Positions 24,901-33,216 of a stretch of DNA of 60,030 nt are shown here, piece by piece. Below the pieces are notes generated by a model. The model did no database searches and had not been told where the DNA came from. It worked only from the letters and a program-made list of their open reading frames with translations. How positions within the stretch are numbered: the stretch's first letter is position 1; each line of letters begins with the position of its first letter. The position numbers and the translations under genes were made by a program. The stretch comes from Lachnospiraceae bacterium. GTDB taxonomy: Bacteria; Bacillota; Clostridia; Lachnospirales; Lachnospiraceae. The DNA lies in NCBI GenBank assembly GCA_900770345.1, contig CAAGKF010000119.1:1-60030 (forward strand). The letters are read 5' to 3'.

Positions 24901-25476
24901 CTTCAGATCCTCGTAATCCCAGGTCTCGATCTTCTGAATCTCATGGGAGGTACGGAAACCATCAAAGAAGTTGATAAACGGAACTTTGCCCTTAATAGCT
25001 GCCAGATGAGCAACCGGTGTCAGGTCCATAACTTCCTGTACGCTGGACTCACACAGCATAGCGCATCCGGTCTGACGGCAGGCATATACATCGGAGTGAT
25101 CGCCGAAAATGTTTAATGCGTGGCTTGCAAGAGCACGTGCAGATACGTTGATAACGCCTGGCAGCTGCTCACCTGCGATTTTGTAAAGGTTTGGAATCAT
25201 CAGTAACAGACCCTGGGAAGCAGTATAGGTGGTGGTCAGCGCACCTGCTGCCAGAGAACCGTGTACAGCACCTGCTGCACCAGCCTCAGACTGCATCTCT
25301 GTAATCTGAACTTCATGACCGAAGATGTTGGTTCTTCCGTCAGTTGCCCATTCATCTGTAGCTTCAGCCATAGGTGAGGATGGGGTAATCGGATAAATAG
25401 CCGCTACATCAGTAAATGCATAGGAAGCATGAGCTGCTGCATGGTTACCATCCATGGTTTTCATTTTTCTTGCCAT
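21940..25476 (-). CDS. nifJ: Pyruvate:ferredoxin (flavodoxin) oxidoreductase
   Basis: A 1178-residue single-chain PFOR, full length for the family, starting after GTAGGAGG. It oxidises pyruvate to acetyl-CoA and CO2, passing electrons to ferredoxin. Domain order: pyrimidine-binding domain with TDEWATDGRTN (about 1-250), domain II (260-410), gamma domain, two [4Fe-4S] clusters in CIQCNFCSYVCP (about 694) and CTGCGSCANVCP (about 747), then the TPP domain with CAGCGETPY (about 819, the third cluster), GCSSIWGNSSPS and GDGWAYDIGFGG (about 972). Cysteines and TPP residues are intact. Monocistronic, with its own promoter and terminator. Codon use is strongly biased (AAG, CTG, GCA), as expected for a highly expressed central enzyme. 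Confidence 0.98.
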   Translation of the reverse strand: MARKMKTMDGNHAAAHASYAFTDVAAIYPITPSSPMAEATDEWATDGRTNIFGHEVQITEMQSEAGAAGAVHGSLAAGALTTTYTASQGLLLMIPNLYKIAGEQLPGVINVSARALASHALNIFGDHSDVYACRQTGCAMLCESSVQEVMDLTPVAHLAAIKGKVPFINFFDGFRTSHEIQKIETWDYEDLKEMADMDAIAEFRKHALNPNHPCQRGSAQNPDIFFQAREACNPYYDALPAIVQEYMDKVNAKIGTDYKLFNYYGAADAESVIIAMGSVNDTIEETIDYLVKQGKKVGVVKVRLYRPFSAQALIDAIPDTVKVINVLDRTKEPGAMGEPLYLDVVAALKGSKFDQVKVLTGRYGLGSKDTTPAQIVAVFENETKSPYTLGIVDDVTNLSLEIGAPLVTTPEGTTNCKFWGLGADGTVGANKNSIKIIGDNTDMYAQAYFDYDSKKSGGITMSHLRFGHSPIKSTYLIHKANFVACHNPSYVRKYNMVQELVDGGTFLLNCSWDMEGLEKHLPGQVKKFIADHKINFYTIDGVKIGIETGMGPTRINTILQSAFFELTGIIPAEKANELMKAAAKATYGRKGEDVVMKNWAAIDAGAKGVHKVEVPAEWSNCEDEGLDYKVVTEGRKEVVDFVNNIQTKVSAQEGNSLPVSAFKDYVDGSTPSGSAAYEKRGIAVKVPVWNPDNCIQCNFCSYVCPHAVIRPVAMTAEEAAAAPADMKMKDMTGMPGYKFAMTVSSLDCTGCGSCANVCPGMKGNKALTMEPLEKTLGEQAIFDFGVTVPVKDEVIAKFKENTVKGSQFKQPLLEFSGACAGCGETPYAKLITQLFGDRMYIANATGCSSIWGNSSPSTPYTVNAKGQGPAWDNSLFEDNAEFGYGMLLAQKAIRDGLKAKVEAVAANEQASEEVKAACKEWLDTFAVGALNGAATDKLVKALDGIDCPTCKDIVANKDFLAKKSQWIFGGDGWAYDIGFGGVDHVLASGKDINVMVFDTEVYSNTGGQASKATKTGAVAQFAAGGKDTKKKDLAGIAMSYGYVYVAQVCMGGDMAQTVKAIAEAEAYPGPSLIIAYAPCINHGIKKGMDKAQTEEKLALECGYWNNFRYNPAAEKKFTLDSKAPKMEAYQDFLKGEVRYLSLTMKNPTRAAELFARNEQEAKDRYDHLQKLVALYGND

Positions 25477-25567
25477 TTTGATTTCCTCCTACAAATAGTG
25501 AATATGTATAGTGATATACATTAGAGTCTGCGCAGATGCTGAACCTGCACAAACTGACCTGTATATT

Positions 25568-25595
25568 ATTATATCAATTATTTAACAAATTGCAA
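25568..25595 (-). promoter_or_regulatory. nifJ promoter
   Basis: Minus strand: TTGCAA (25590-25595), 16 bases, TATAAT (25568-25573), leaving a leader of about 85 bases before the nifJ start. No riboswitch-like structure was seen in the leader. Confidence 0.65.
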
Positions 25596-25756
25596 ATGCT
25601 TAATTATAATTTTCCCAAAAAATACAATACTTTGTATAATTTTTGCGCCACATTTCCCAGTTCTTTCGCAGATCCTTATCCTGCTTATACACGGAATATG
25701 GATATGCTTTCCAATGTTATACATCTTACGTATTATCTGCCTCTTAGAATAATTTG

Positions 25757-25798
25757 CCCTCAGCGGACAAAGGGACACTCGCCTTATCCACTGAGGGT
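25757..25798 (-). terminator. Probable terminator of the deaminase operon
   Basis: An 11-bp stem with one G-U pair (CCCTCAGCGGA at 25758-25768 with TCCACTGAGGG at 25787-25797), 14 bases after the last stop. The T-run on the minus strand is short, so it may be weak. Confidence 0.55.
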
Positions 25799-25811
25799 AT
25801 ATTTTAATGAT

Positions 25812-27068
25812 TCATTTTAAAATATCCAGATCCGTATGGACAACCTCCGGATCTTTCTTCAGCAGGAACTCGCCTCCCCGAACAGATGCCAGAATCCCCG
25901 CCCTTTCACACACTGCCTCAAACTCAGACTTCGCATTCAGCACAATGAAATTGGCCGGCTTTCCTTCTTCCAGTCCATAAGAGCTGCCTATATGCATGGT
26001 CTTTGCTCCGTTTACCGTGATCAGGTCCAGAGCATTGTCAATTTCCTCAAAGGACATCATCTGGCAGATATGAATGCCGTGATCCAGGATCATCATCATA
26101 TTGCCGTTTCCCAGAGGATACCAGGGATCTGACATAGAATCCTGTGCAAAGCATACGTTGATCCCAGCATCATTCAATTCCTTTACCCTGGTCAGTCCGC
26201 GGCGCTTAGGATAAGTATCCTGCCGTCCCTGGAGATAAATATTTTCCGTGGGACAGGAAATAAAATTGATGTCTGCTTTTTTCAGAAGCTTCATTAGTCG
26301 AAACGCATAGCTGTTGTTGGCAGAACCGAAGGAACAGGTATGACTGGCTGCCGTCCTGTCCCCGATGCCTTCCATAAAGCTCAGGGCCGACAGAAGCTCC
26401 AGGAACCGGGACTGATCATCATCCGTCTCATCGCAGTGAACATCGATCAGCCTGTCATATTTTACAGCCAGCTCCACTGTTTTGTGAATGGATTTTTCTC
26501 CGAATTCTCTGGCAAATTCATAGTGCGGGATAGCCCCCACACAGTCAGCTCCCATTTTCAGCGCTTCTTCCACCAGTTCAGCACCTCCCCGGTATGCATA
26601 CATACCCTCCTGAGGGAACGCAACCACCTGGATCGTAACAATATCTTTCAATTCGTCCCGCAGCTCCAGCAGCGCCTTCAGAGAAGTAAAGGAGGAATCT
26701 GTCACATCAGCATGAGTGCGGATATACTGAACACCGGCAATCATTTCCTTTTTGATGCCTTCTCTTGCTCTGACTTTAACCTCCTCCACCGTAAGGTCTG
26801 CTTTCGTCTCGCTCCAGCGCTGAATCCCTTCAAAAAGGGTTCCTGTACCATTTAAGGCACCTTCTTTTCTCGCAGTAAACACATAGTCCAGATGAATATG
26901 AGGATCCACATAAGGCGGAACGGTAAGTCCCCCCTCTAAATCAACAGTTTCCACATCCTCAGAAACCTCAATCTGTTCTGCGATCCTTTTAATCACTCCG
27001 TCCTCCACCAGGATATCTTTGAGCGCCGCGCACCCTTTTATTTTCGCATTTACAAATAATTTCTCCAT
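25812..27068 (-). CDS. CodA-family cytosine/creatinine-type deaminase
   Basis: A 418-residue amidohydrolase of the cytosine deaminase (CodA) family. ATG at 27068 has AGAAGG 9 bases before it. Metal ligands: VDPHIHLD (His57, His59), IDVHCDETDDDQSRF (His and Glu), TAASHTCSFGS (His), and QDSMSDPWYPLG with the catalytic Asp; CodA of E. coli has HDDVFDPWYPLG at this place. Known: this family deaminates cytosine, isoguanine or creatinine (creatinine iminohydrolase, giving N-methylhydantoin and ammonia). It is the last gene of an operon with a creatininase-family enzyme and a symporter, which favours creatinine or a similar cyclic substrate over cytosine. That assignment is inference. Confidence 0.85.
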   Translation of the reverse strand: MEKLFVNAKIKGCAALKDILVEDGVIKRIAEQIEVSEDVETVDLEGGLTVPPYVDPHIHLDYVFTARKEGALNGTGTLFEGIQRWSETKADLTVEEVKVRAREGIKKEMIAGVQYIRTHADVTDSSFTSLKALLELRDELKDIVTIQVVAFPQEGMYAYRGGAELVEEALKMGADCVGAIPHYEFAREFGEKSIHKTVELAVKYDRLIDVHCDETDDDQSRFLELLSALSFMEGIGDRTAASHTCSFGSANNSYAFRLMKLLKKADINFISCPTENIYLQGRQDTYPKRRGLTRVKELNDAGINVCFAQDSMSDPWYPLGNGNMMMILDHGIHICQMMSFEEIDNALDLITVNGAKTMHIGSSYGLEEGKPANFIVLNAKSEFEAVCERAGILASVRGGEFLLKKDPEVVHTDLDILK

Positions 27069-27096
27069 AATCAAATACCTTCTTCTCTCAAGCTGT

Positions 27097-27849
27097 TTAA
27101 AGCTTAAATTCCTTTCTGCATATTTTTACCAGCTCTGGAATTACACTGTCCACGATCAGTCTTCCTCTTTCAGCTGTGGAGGAAATGCTGCTTGCCAGCG
27201 CTCCGCTCTCCGGTACATCTCCTTTATAAAGAGGATACCGGAAATAAGGAAGAGCCACTGTGGGTGATGCCTCCACCGCCCGCTCGAAATGAACCAGCTC
27301 CGGTGCGAAGTACATCATAAGCGAAGTCTCCGTCACCGCCGCATGCTCAAATGCCCAGCCCGGGAAAGGAACCTCATCAAAAACTTTTCCGATCACATCC
27401 TCCGGCATCGGATCCCACCAGTTGGATTCAACGATCACTGCGGCTTTGTTAGTATCACGGTTTACCAGATCCATAGCCTCCACGATAAAAGCTTCGTTCT
27501 CAAAATGGGCATTCATGATAAAGATTTTTGTAAAACCATCCTTCACCAGTTCTGTCAGAACATCATAGACCAGGTCGATGACTGTTTTTCCGTTCAGATC
27601 AATAGTTCCCGGAAACAGAGGACCGCCTCCGCTCAGCGGTTTTGACTTATATCCGTAGCAGAGAGTGGGCATGATAATGCCGTCCAGCTCTCTGGCAAGA
27701 TAATAGGAAAATTTCTCAGCGATCTTTGCATCCGTGCAAAGAGGAAGATGCTGGGCGTGCTGTTCGGTGGCTCCTACCGGCAGGATGACAACGGAATCTT
27801 TTTTCTTCTGAAATTCCGGCCATGTAATATCATGCATATAGTATGACAT
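27097..27849 (-). CDS. Creatininase-family amidohydrolase
   Basis: A 250-residue member of the creatininase (creatinine amidohydrolase) family, start after AGAGAGG. The metal ligand set is complete and spaced as in the family: Glu29 and His31 in GATEQHAQHLP, Asp40 in LCTDAKIAE, His115 and Glu117 in MNAHFENE, plus a Glu in AAVTETSLMMY. GSGGPLF-like SGGGPLFPGTIDL is the conserved loop. Known: family members hydrolyse creatinine to creatine or act on other cyclic amides (for example formamidopyrimidine-type compounds). Middle gene of the symporter-creatininase-deaminase operon. The substrate is inferred from context. Confidence 0.85.
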   Translation of the reverse strand: MSYYMHDITWPEFQKKKDSVVILPVGATEQHAQHLPLCTDAKIAEKFSYYLARELDGIIMPTLCYGYKSKPLSGGGPLFPGTIDLNGKTVIDLVYDVLTELVKDGFTKIFIMNAHFENEAFIVEAMDLVNRDTNKAAVIVESNWWDPMPEDVIGKVFDEVPFPGWAFEHAAVTETSLMMYFAPELVHFERAVEASPTVALPYFRYPLYKGDVPESGALASSISSTAERGRLIVDSVIPELVKICRKEFKL

Positions 27850-27873
27850 AAATGTAACCTCTCTTTCTTTAAT

Positions 27874-29349
27874 TTATCTGGAATATACGGCAGTTTCCGA
27901 AACCCTCTGCCTGTTGTTGATATGCCAGGAAACTGAAATCATCAAAACCGCAGCAACCAGGATTGCCAGCAGGCAGGAAAACCAGTAATTAATATTCATT
28001 CCATAATTAAAAAACAGGTATGCAAGAGGACCTGCAACTGCAGAAACAATTGCTCCCTCTTTCGTTGATTTCTTTGAAACAATAGCTGAAAACAGAGGCA
28101 CGCCGATACAGGCTCCGATGCCGCTTAAGCCAAGATAGAGGACTACGCTTAAAAATTCCGGAGGATTTACAAAGTTAAAGACAAAACAGATAAACGCAAC
28201 CAGCACAATGGCAATTCTTGTAACAAATACCTCCTGCTCCGGAGTCGCATTTTTATTGATGGTCTGGGAATAAAAATCTCTTCCCACTGCCTGTCCCACT
28301 ACCAGCAGAATGGATGTTGCCGTGGACATCATGGCTGCGAAAATACCTACCATCATAAGAGCAGCAGCCCATTTTGGAAGCATTTCCTTTGCCATGGTAA
28401 CTGTCAGATAGTCAGCTGCCACATCCGGGAACAGCACCCTGCCGGTAAGACCACAAAGATAAAAGCTATTGTACACAGAGCTTAAGACCAATGCTGTGAT
28501 TAGGAAGGTTCCGATAGTGGTCCTCTTAACATTGGGGATTGCCAGAAATCTGGAACACAGATAGGGCTGACTGATAAAAATAACTGTCCAGAATACAAAG
28601 TTTCCGAAAACTCCGGATAAGGACATCTGGGCATCCGGTGTTTCTGCCTGCACGATCTTTAACATCTGAGGATCGATCTCCAACAACTTTTCCTCCAATC
28701 CGCCAAAGCCTCCCACTGCTCTCATAGAAAGTATTACCAGAACAACACTGATGATCAGCATGGGAAGTCCCTGTGCAAAGTCCGTCCAGGCTACAGAAGT
28801 GAGCCCGCCTGAAATAACGTAGAAAATGATAACCACGGTAATGATCGCCAGTCCCATTTTAAAGGAAATTCCCGTAAAAGATTCCAGCAGTACCGCCGCT
28901 CCCTTAAACTGAGCAACAAGAGGAAAAATATAAAATACAGAAATCACGGCTGCAATAATCAGGCGCAGCACATTGCTCTGATAACGGTCACCCAGATACT
29001 CCGGGATAGTCAGAGAACCAAGTTTTTCCGCCTGCATCCTCATTTTTGGCATCAGCACCACTGCCGGTATAATCAGTCCCGGTATAACAGCGATCACCAC
29101 CCAGTAATAGGGCCAGCCTACAGTGGACATAATCCCCGGATCCCCCATAAAACAGGCCGCGCTGATAGAGGATGTTACATAAGAAAAAGCCAGAACCACT
29201 GTGGGAGTATTTCTTCCCCCCAGATAATAATCCACATCAGCGGAACCGCTGGATGCTTTGCTCCCCATTTTGCTGGAGAGCACTGCCACCAAGCCTACAA
29301 AAATTAAAAATCCAATAAAAAATACTACTGATATCTGCTGTAATGTCAT
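27874..29349 (-). CDS. Sodium:solute symporter (SSS family)
   Basis: A 491-residue integral membrane protein with about 13 hydrophobic helices, start after TAGGAGG. SSS-family features include the SLTIPEYLGDRYQSN loop, SGGLTSVAWTDFAQG (sodium-site region) and MVGIFAAMMSTATSILLVVG. It should bring a small polar solute in with sodium. It sits between a small single-helix protein and the creatininase-family gene, so the most likely cargo is the substrate of these enzymes (creatinine, creatine or a related compound). Proline, pantothenate and similar solutes are also carried by this family. Confidence 0.9.
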   Translation of the reverse strand: MTLQQISVVFFIGFLIFVGLVAVLSSKMGSKASSGSADVDYYLGGRNTPTVVLAFSYVTSSISAACFMGDPGIMSTVGWPYYWVVIAVIPGLIIPAVVLMPKMRMQAEKLGSLTIPEYLGDRYQSNVLRLIIAAVISVFYIFPLVAQFKGAAVLLESFTGISFKMGLAIITVVIIFYVISGGLTSVAWTDFAQGLPMLIISVVLVILSMRAVGGFGGLEEKLLEIDPQMLKIVQAETPDAQMSLSGVFGNFVFWTVIFISQPYLCSRFLAIPNVKRTTIGTFLITALVLSSVYNSFYLCGLTGRVLFPDVAADYLTVTMAKEMLPKWAAALMMVGIFAAMMSTATSILLVVGQAVGRDFYSQTINKNATPEQEVFVTRIAIVLVAFICFVFNFVNPPEFLSVVLYLGLSGIGACIGVPLFSAIVSKKSTKEGAIVSAVAGPLAYLFFNYGMNINYWFSCLLAILVAAVLMISVSWHINNRQRVSETAVYSR

Positions 29350-29495
29350 CTTTTTCCTCCTACTTTTTTATATAATTCTTTTCCGTCTGAAGGCCAAAAA
29401 GCGCAAAAAAATAAGGGATATCAATATATACTGAGCCCTCATTGCCTCTTTTCAGAAGGCAGGAACCACTGCCGCAGTTCCCGCCATATACATTT

Positions 29496-29654
29496 TTACG
29501 CCATTGCGTTTCCCACCTGAACCTTGATCCTGTCTGCAGGCTTCTCTGCCGCAACATCCAGAGGTTCCTTCTTCAGCATGAACGCGATCACTACTGCTGC
29601 TGAAACAAACATTGAAATAAACTGTGCTCCCATCATAATCTGCCATGTCATCAT
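29496..29654 (-). CDS. Small single-helix symporter-associated membrane protein
   Basis: A 52-residue frame starting MMTWQIMMGAQFISMFV, with AAAGGA 11 bases before ATG. One transmembrane helix (about 5-26) is followed by a basic/acidic cytoplasmic tail. It is the first gene of the operon. Short one-helix or few-helix proteins often precede SSS permeases (for example YhdT before PanF), so it may be an accessory subunit. Sequence between its stop and the symporter (29350-29495) holds no other supported gene. Confidence 0.55.
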   Translation of the reverse strand: MMTWQIMMGAQFISMFVSAAVVIAFMLKKEPLDVAAEKPADRIKVQVGNAMA

Positions 29655-29745
29655 ATTTTTCTCATCCTTTCTTTCTCCGTCCGCATCGATCTGCAGCCCG
29701 GGAACCAAAAAAGGAGTCTACACAGTTTTATCCTGCATAAACTCC

Positions 29746-29766
29746 TTCGTTTACGGTTTCGTTTGC
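29746..29766. promoter_or_regulatory. TTCGTTT direct repeat near operon start point
   Basis: TTCGTTTAC (29746-29754) and TTCGTTTGC (29758-29766), 12 bases apart, just downstream of the operon -10 box. The same box occurs inverted at 29871-29890. Candidate binding sites for the PucR-type regulator. Confidence 0.5.
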
Positions 29767-29779
29767 TTTTCATGCCGCC

Positions 29780-29809
29780 ATTATAAACAGATTCTCACTG
29801 AAAAGTCAA
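29780..29809 (-). promoter_or_regulatory. Promoter of the symporter-creatininase-deaminase operon
   Basis: Minus strand TTGACT (29804-29809), 18 bases, TATAAT (29780-29785). Transcription should start near 29773, inside the TTCGTTT repeat region, 120 bases before the first gene. Confidence 0.75.
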
Positions 29810-29870
29810 TGAAAACACTTTCTGAAATACCACTTTTATTTCTGCCTGACCAATAAAGCTTATTTTCTTT

Positions 29871-29890
29871 GTACGAAAGAGACAAACGAA
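29871..29890. promoter_or_regulatory. Inverted TTCGTTT boxes upstream of the pucR-type gene
   Basis: Read on the minus strand this is TTCGTTTGT (29882-29890) followed by TTCGTAC (29871-29877), 11 bases apart, about the same spacing as the other pair. It lies just upstream of the -35 of the regulator gene and upstream of the operon promoter. Confidence 0.45.
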
Positions 29891-29899
29891 AGGATTTCA

Positions 29900-29928
29900 T
29901 TGATTTCACAGACCAATTAGAATATAAT
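29900..29928 (+). promoter_or_regulatory. Promoter of the PucR-type regulator
   Basis: TTGATT (29900-29905), 17 bases, TATAAT (29923-29928), 35 bases before the ATG at 29963. Confidence 0.75.
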
Positions 29929-29962
29929 AGGAAAATCCCGATGTTTCAACGGAGGTGCTCAT

Positions 29963-31147
29963 ATGTTCCAATGCAATGATCTATTTACTCTTTCCTCCCT
30001 GTCAAGGCTGAAACTCCTTGCGGGCAAAAACGGACTGCACCGGGGAATACGCTGGGTCTATAAAGCAGAATCCCTTCATCTGTCCCAGTGGGTCCACGGC
30101 GGCGAACTTCTGATCATCAGCAAGCTCGTGACCTTGGAGCCGGACTTTGACCTTACCGCCATACTGAAAGAGGCCATAGGACTCAATATGTCAGGCGCCC
30201 TACTTTTGGTAGGACCAAACTATGTTGAAACCATTTCCAGATCCGCCCTGAATCTCTGCAATGTCAGTGATTTTCCCCTTTTTGCGATTCCGTGGAATCT
30301 TCCCCTGGTGGATTTCTTTGAAGAGATCGGCCATGCCATCGCCAATAACAATCTGCACCAGAACCGTGGCCGTGACATTATCCTTAATATTATTTTTGAA
30401 AACAATATCAGCGCTGACATTCTGAAGCTTCAGGCAATCGACGCCGGCTATCCGGTTGAGGGAAGCCACTGCTTCTTTCTTCTGCATCTGGCTCTTCCCG
30501 GCTCCGGTCAATCCGCGGGCATGGAGCAGTCTGCGGGTACCAGTATCTGTTCCTGCGCACAGCAGTTCTTCTCCGAAGCCGGCCTTCCCGTTCTTGCCTC
30601 CAATTACAGCAATCACATCATAGGGATCCTGCCCGCCGATGACATCGACAGAATCCTTTCTGTCTTCCGGCGAATTCTTCGTCATACATCTTCCGCCTTT
30701 CCTGAAATCAAATGCAATATCGGAATCGGCCTCGCCGTGCCGGAAATGACTTTGCTCAGGCAAAGCTACGAACAGGCAGCTAAATGTATTACCTACTGCA
30801 TCAAAACCCAGAAGGAGAATCAGATTCTGACTTACAGCCAGTTGGGACTCTATCAGCTGTTTTCGGACTTTAATCACACAGACGCTTTGAATGCTTTTGT
30901 AAACAGTCAGCTGGGACCTCTGATCGAATACGACGCTGCCAACCATACTCAGCTGATCGAAACTCTGTACTCCTATCTGCAAAACAACTGCAACCTGCTG
31001 CATACGGCAGATGATATGTTCACTCACCGAAACACCATAAAATACAGACTGGCCCGGATAAAAGAGATCACACAACGGGATCTGGAGGATGCTTCCGTCC
31101 GTCTGAATTTTCACACCGCTCTATACATAAAAAAATATGTTCTGTAA
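29963..31147 (+). CDS. PucR/CdaR-family transcriptional regulator
   Basis: A 394-residue regulator starting after ACGGAGGTG. The N-terminal PucR domain (about 5-125) contains LLAGKNGLHRGIRWV and GGELLIIS. A GGDEF-like CdaR middle domain spans about 135-290, and the C-terminal HTH_30 domain ends with HRNTIKYRLARIKEITQRDL. Known: PucR-type regulators control purine, allantoin and amino-acid-derivative catabolism genes, often those next to them. It diverges from the symporter-creatininase-deaminase operon, which makes that operon its probable target. Confidence 0.9.
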   Translation: MFQCNDLFTLSSLSRLKLLAGKNGLHRGIRWVYKAESLHLSQWVHGGELLIISKLVTLEPDFDLTAILKEAIGLNMSGALLLVGPNYVETISRSALNLCNVSDFPLFAIPWNLPLVDFFEEIGHAIANNNLHQNRGRDIILNIIFENNISADILKLQAIDAGYPVEGSHCFFLLHLALPGSGQSAGMEQSAGTSICSCAQQFFSEAGLPVLASNYSNHIIGILPADDIDRILSVFRRILRHTSSAFPEIKCNIGIGLAVPEMTLLRQSYEQAAKCITYCIKTQKENQILTYSQLGLYQLFSDFNHTDALNAFVNSQLGPLIEYDAANHTQLIETLYSYLQNNCNLLHTADDMFTHRNTIKYRLARIKEITQRDLEDASVRLNFHTALYIKKYVL

Positions 31148-31151
31148 AAAA

Positions 31152-31187
31152 GAACGGGATGCATCCGCTGCATGACCCGTTCCTTTT
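31152..31187. terminator. Bidirectional terminator between pucR-type gene and vanW-type gene
   Basis: GAACGGG...ATGCA pairs with TGCAT...CCCGTTC around a five-base loop, with T runs on both strands. It serves both converging genes. Confidence 0.85.
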
Positions 31188-31205
31188 ATCTGTATCTTTA
31201 TTTTT

Positions 31206-33110
31206 CTATTCCGGCTTCAGAGGCACTACGACTGCCTCTCCGTCATTACTGGAAGGTCCTTGATCACCGGGAGCCGGCGCCGCTGCCGTCTGGCCTGTGG
31301 TTTCCGGCACTGCAGTCCCGGGAGCGCTTACCTGCGTTTCCGCCGGTGCCGCACTGCCCTCTGTCTGAGCTCCCGGTCCTCCCTCCGTGCTGCCGGAGTA
31401 TTCTCCTCCCGGCACCGGAATTACGGTTTCGGAAGGTACATATCCCTCAGGCATTCCGTCTACTGTCGGTACCGGAGTCTCAGCAGGGGTCGTTGTTTCA
31501 CTCGGATTCAGCACAACGCCGCTGGTATTGCGGAGGATCACCGGCGCATGGCCCTTGTAGGTGGTCTTATGATCCACTTCTCTGGAAACCTCCACACCAT
31601 CCTTGTAAACTACCTTATAAGTCACCCAGCGGCTTCCGCTGGTGCCGGCGCTCTTCTGCTTTTCCTCCCCCGGCTGCAGAGTCTGATCCTCCTGATAGGT
31701 AGGCGCCGGAACATCCAGATCCTCCGTCTTCTCTGACTTCAGATCCCATTTCACGCCATCCTCCAGAATCGGAATTCCATAAACAGATACCGTGACCTTC
31801 TGATTCGCATAGCTTGCCTTAATTCCGATCGCTGTACTGGAATTGTTGACAAAGCAGAAATCCGGCTGATCCCAGCTTACGGTAGCATCCTGTCCCGGTG
31901 TGATATAACTGGGTTCAAAGGTATGGGAACGCCTCACGCTGATCTGCAGACCGGCTCTGTATACAGCATTGTACAGGGTAGTGGAAACCTGGCATACACC
32001 GCCTCCGATCTCCTGCACGACCTCTCCGTTGTTGTAGGCGGCAGCGCCCTTATAGCCCTTGGCCTCCGTACGCTGTCCTACCGTCTTATTAAAGGAAAAT
32101 TCCTGACCCGGCTTTACAACACTTCCGTTGATTGCCTCTGCAGCCAGACGCACATTGGTATTCCGGTTGCTGTTGGCTGTGGTGTTAGTGGTAACTGTGC
32201 TGATTGTCTTATATTTTTCCTTGGCAGCAGCTGCAGATATCTCCGGAGCCACCGTGTTGGCAGATGCAGTGATGGCTGCGTCAAATTTCTTGTCATTCAG
32301 TGCCTGCAGAATATCAGCTGCCAGTTTTTCCTGATCAATGGCCAGACCATTCTCCTCACCTGCAAATACAAACTGATTCTTGGAGGCATCAAAACTGTCG
32401 ATAGAGCCGTTCTTAGCCTTCTTATCCCATTTTGCCGCACAGGCTGCCGCCTCCGCCGCCGCCTGTTCTTCAAGTCCGCTGGTATCCAGCGTATAGCTTT
32501 CCTTCGGCTCTCCGCTGTAGATCTCCTCCAACAGCGCGTCTACCTTTTCGGCCATCAGATTGGTCACGCTATAGGTATCCGACTCAAATGTCACAGTCAT
32601 ATCCCAGGGAAATTCTGCCAGAACAGCATTCTTGGCCTGGTTTCTTGACATACCGGTTATATTGATCCCGTCTACCGTAACCTCCTTCATAATCTCTGTC
32701 TCTGCCGGCTGCTCAGAGATTTCGATTTCCGTTTCTTCACTGCCGGACTTTTTCCCGCCCTTGAAGGCCAGGGCAATGCAGGCAATGAGTATCAGAAGGA
32801 TCACACCGATCAGAGCGATCTTTCCGTAATCCGGTCCCTTCTTCCTGCGGCGCGTGCTGTTCCTCCTTGCTGTGGCAGCGGCATTGGCCCTGCCGGCCTG
32901 ACCGGAACGATAGGAGGAAGAAGTTCTTGAACTGCCTGCCCGGGAGGCTGTACTTCTGGATGATGTACTTCTTGTTCCGGAGCTTCTGGATGAACCGCTC
33001 CTGGAAGAGGAGGTTCGGGAGACTGTCCTTCCCGCGCCTGTATCGGAAACTCTGCCGCGGCTCTTTCCGGCAGAGGAACTGCGTCTTGCATTACTTTCTA
33101 ACTGATTCAT
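31206..33110 (-). CDS. VanW-family membrane-anchored protein
   Basis: A 634-residue protein. ATG at 33110 has AGGTG 8 bases before it. Order: a Ser/Arg-rich cytoplasmic tail (1-90, many RSSS/TSSR units), one membrane helix IALIGVILLILIACIALAF (about 98-116), an extracellular peptidoglycan-binding-like region (about 140-300), the VanW domain (about 315-450) with GGGVCQVSTTLYNAVYRAG, a G5-like segment (about 490-520), and a Pro/Thr/Glu-rich C-terminal tail. Known: VanW occurs in glycopeptide-resistance clusters but is widespread in Clostridia with no proven role; it probably acts on or binds the cell wall. No van resistance genes are nearby. Confidence 0.88.
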   Translation of the reverse strand: MNQLESNARRSSSAGKSRGRVSDTGAGRTVSRTSSSRSGSSRSSGTRSTSSRSTASRAGSSRTSSSYRSGQAGRANAAATARRNSTRRRKKGPDYGKIALIGVILLILIACIALAFKGGKKSGSEETEIEISEQPAETEIMKEVTVDGINITGMSRNQAKNAVLAEFPWDMTVTFESDTYSVTNLMAEKVDALLEEIYSGEPKESYTLDTSGLEEQAAAEAAACAAKWDKKAKNGSIDSFDASKNQFVFAGEENGLAIDQEKLAADILQALNDKKFDAAITASANTVAPEISAAAAKEKYKTISTVTTNTTANSNRNTNVRLAAEAINGSVVKPGQEFSFNKTVGQRTEAKGYKGAAAYNNGEVVQEIGGGVCQVSTTLYNAVYRAGLQISVRRSHTFEPSYITPGQDATVSWDQPDFCFVNNSSTAIGIKASYANQKVTVSVYGIPILEDGVKWDLKSEKTEDLDVPAPTYQEDQTLQPGEEKQKSAGTSGSRWVTYKVVYKDGVEVSREVDHKTTYKGHAPVILRNTSGVVLNPSETTTPAETPVPTVDGMPEGYVPSETVIPVPGGEYSGSTEGGPGAQTEGSAAPAETQVSAPGTAVPETTGQTAAAPAPGDQGPSSNDGEAVVVPLKPE

Positions 33111-33152
33111 TTTCTTCACCTGTCATTTAATCTCTGGTTTATTTCAGATTGT

Positions 33153-33180
33153 AGTATAGCATACTTTATGTAAAATGGAA
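33153..33180 (-). promoter_or_regulatory. Possible promoter of the vanW-type gene
   Basis: Minus strand TTCCAT (33175-33180), 16 bases, TATACT (33153-33158), about 40 bases upstream of the start at 33110. Confidence 0.5.
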
Positions 33181-33216
33181 CCGTAATTTTTATTTTTTTC
33201 CTGTCAAATTTACTTA

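Noticed and set aside
31206..33110. Vancomycin resistance locus because of the VanW domain
   Set aside because: No vanHAX-type ligase or dehydrogenase or sensor kinase is nearby; VanW proteins are common in sensitive Clostridia.
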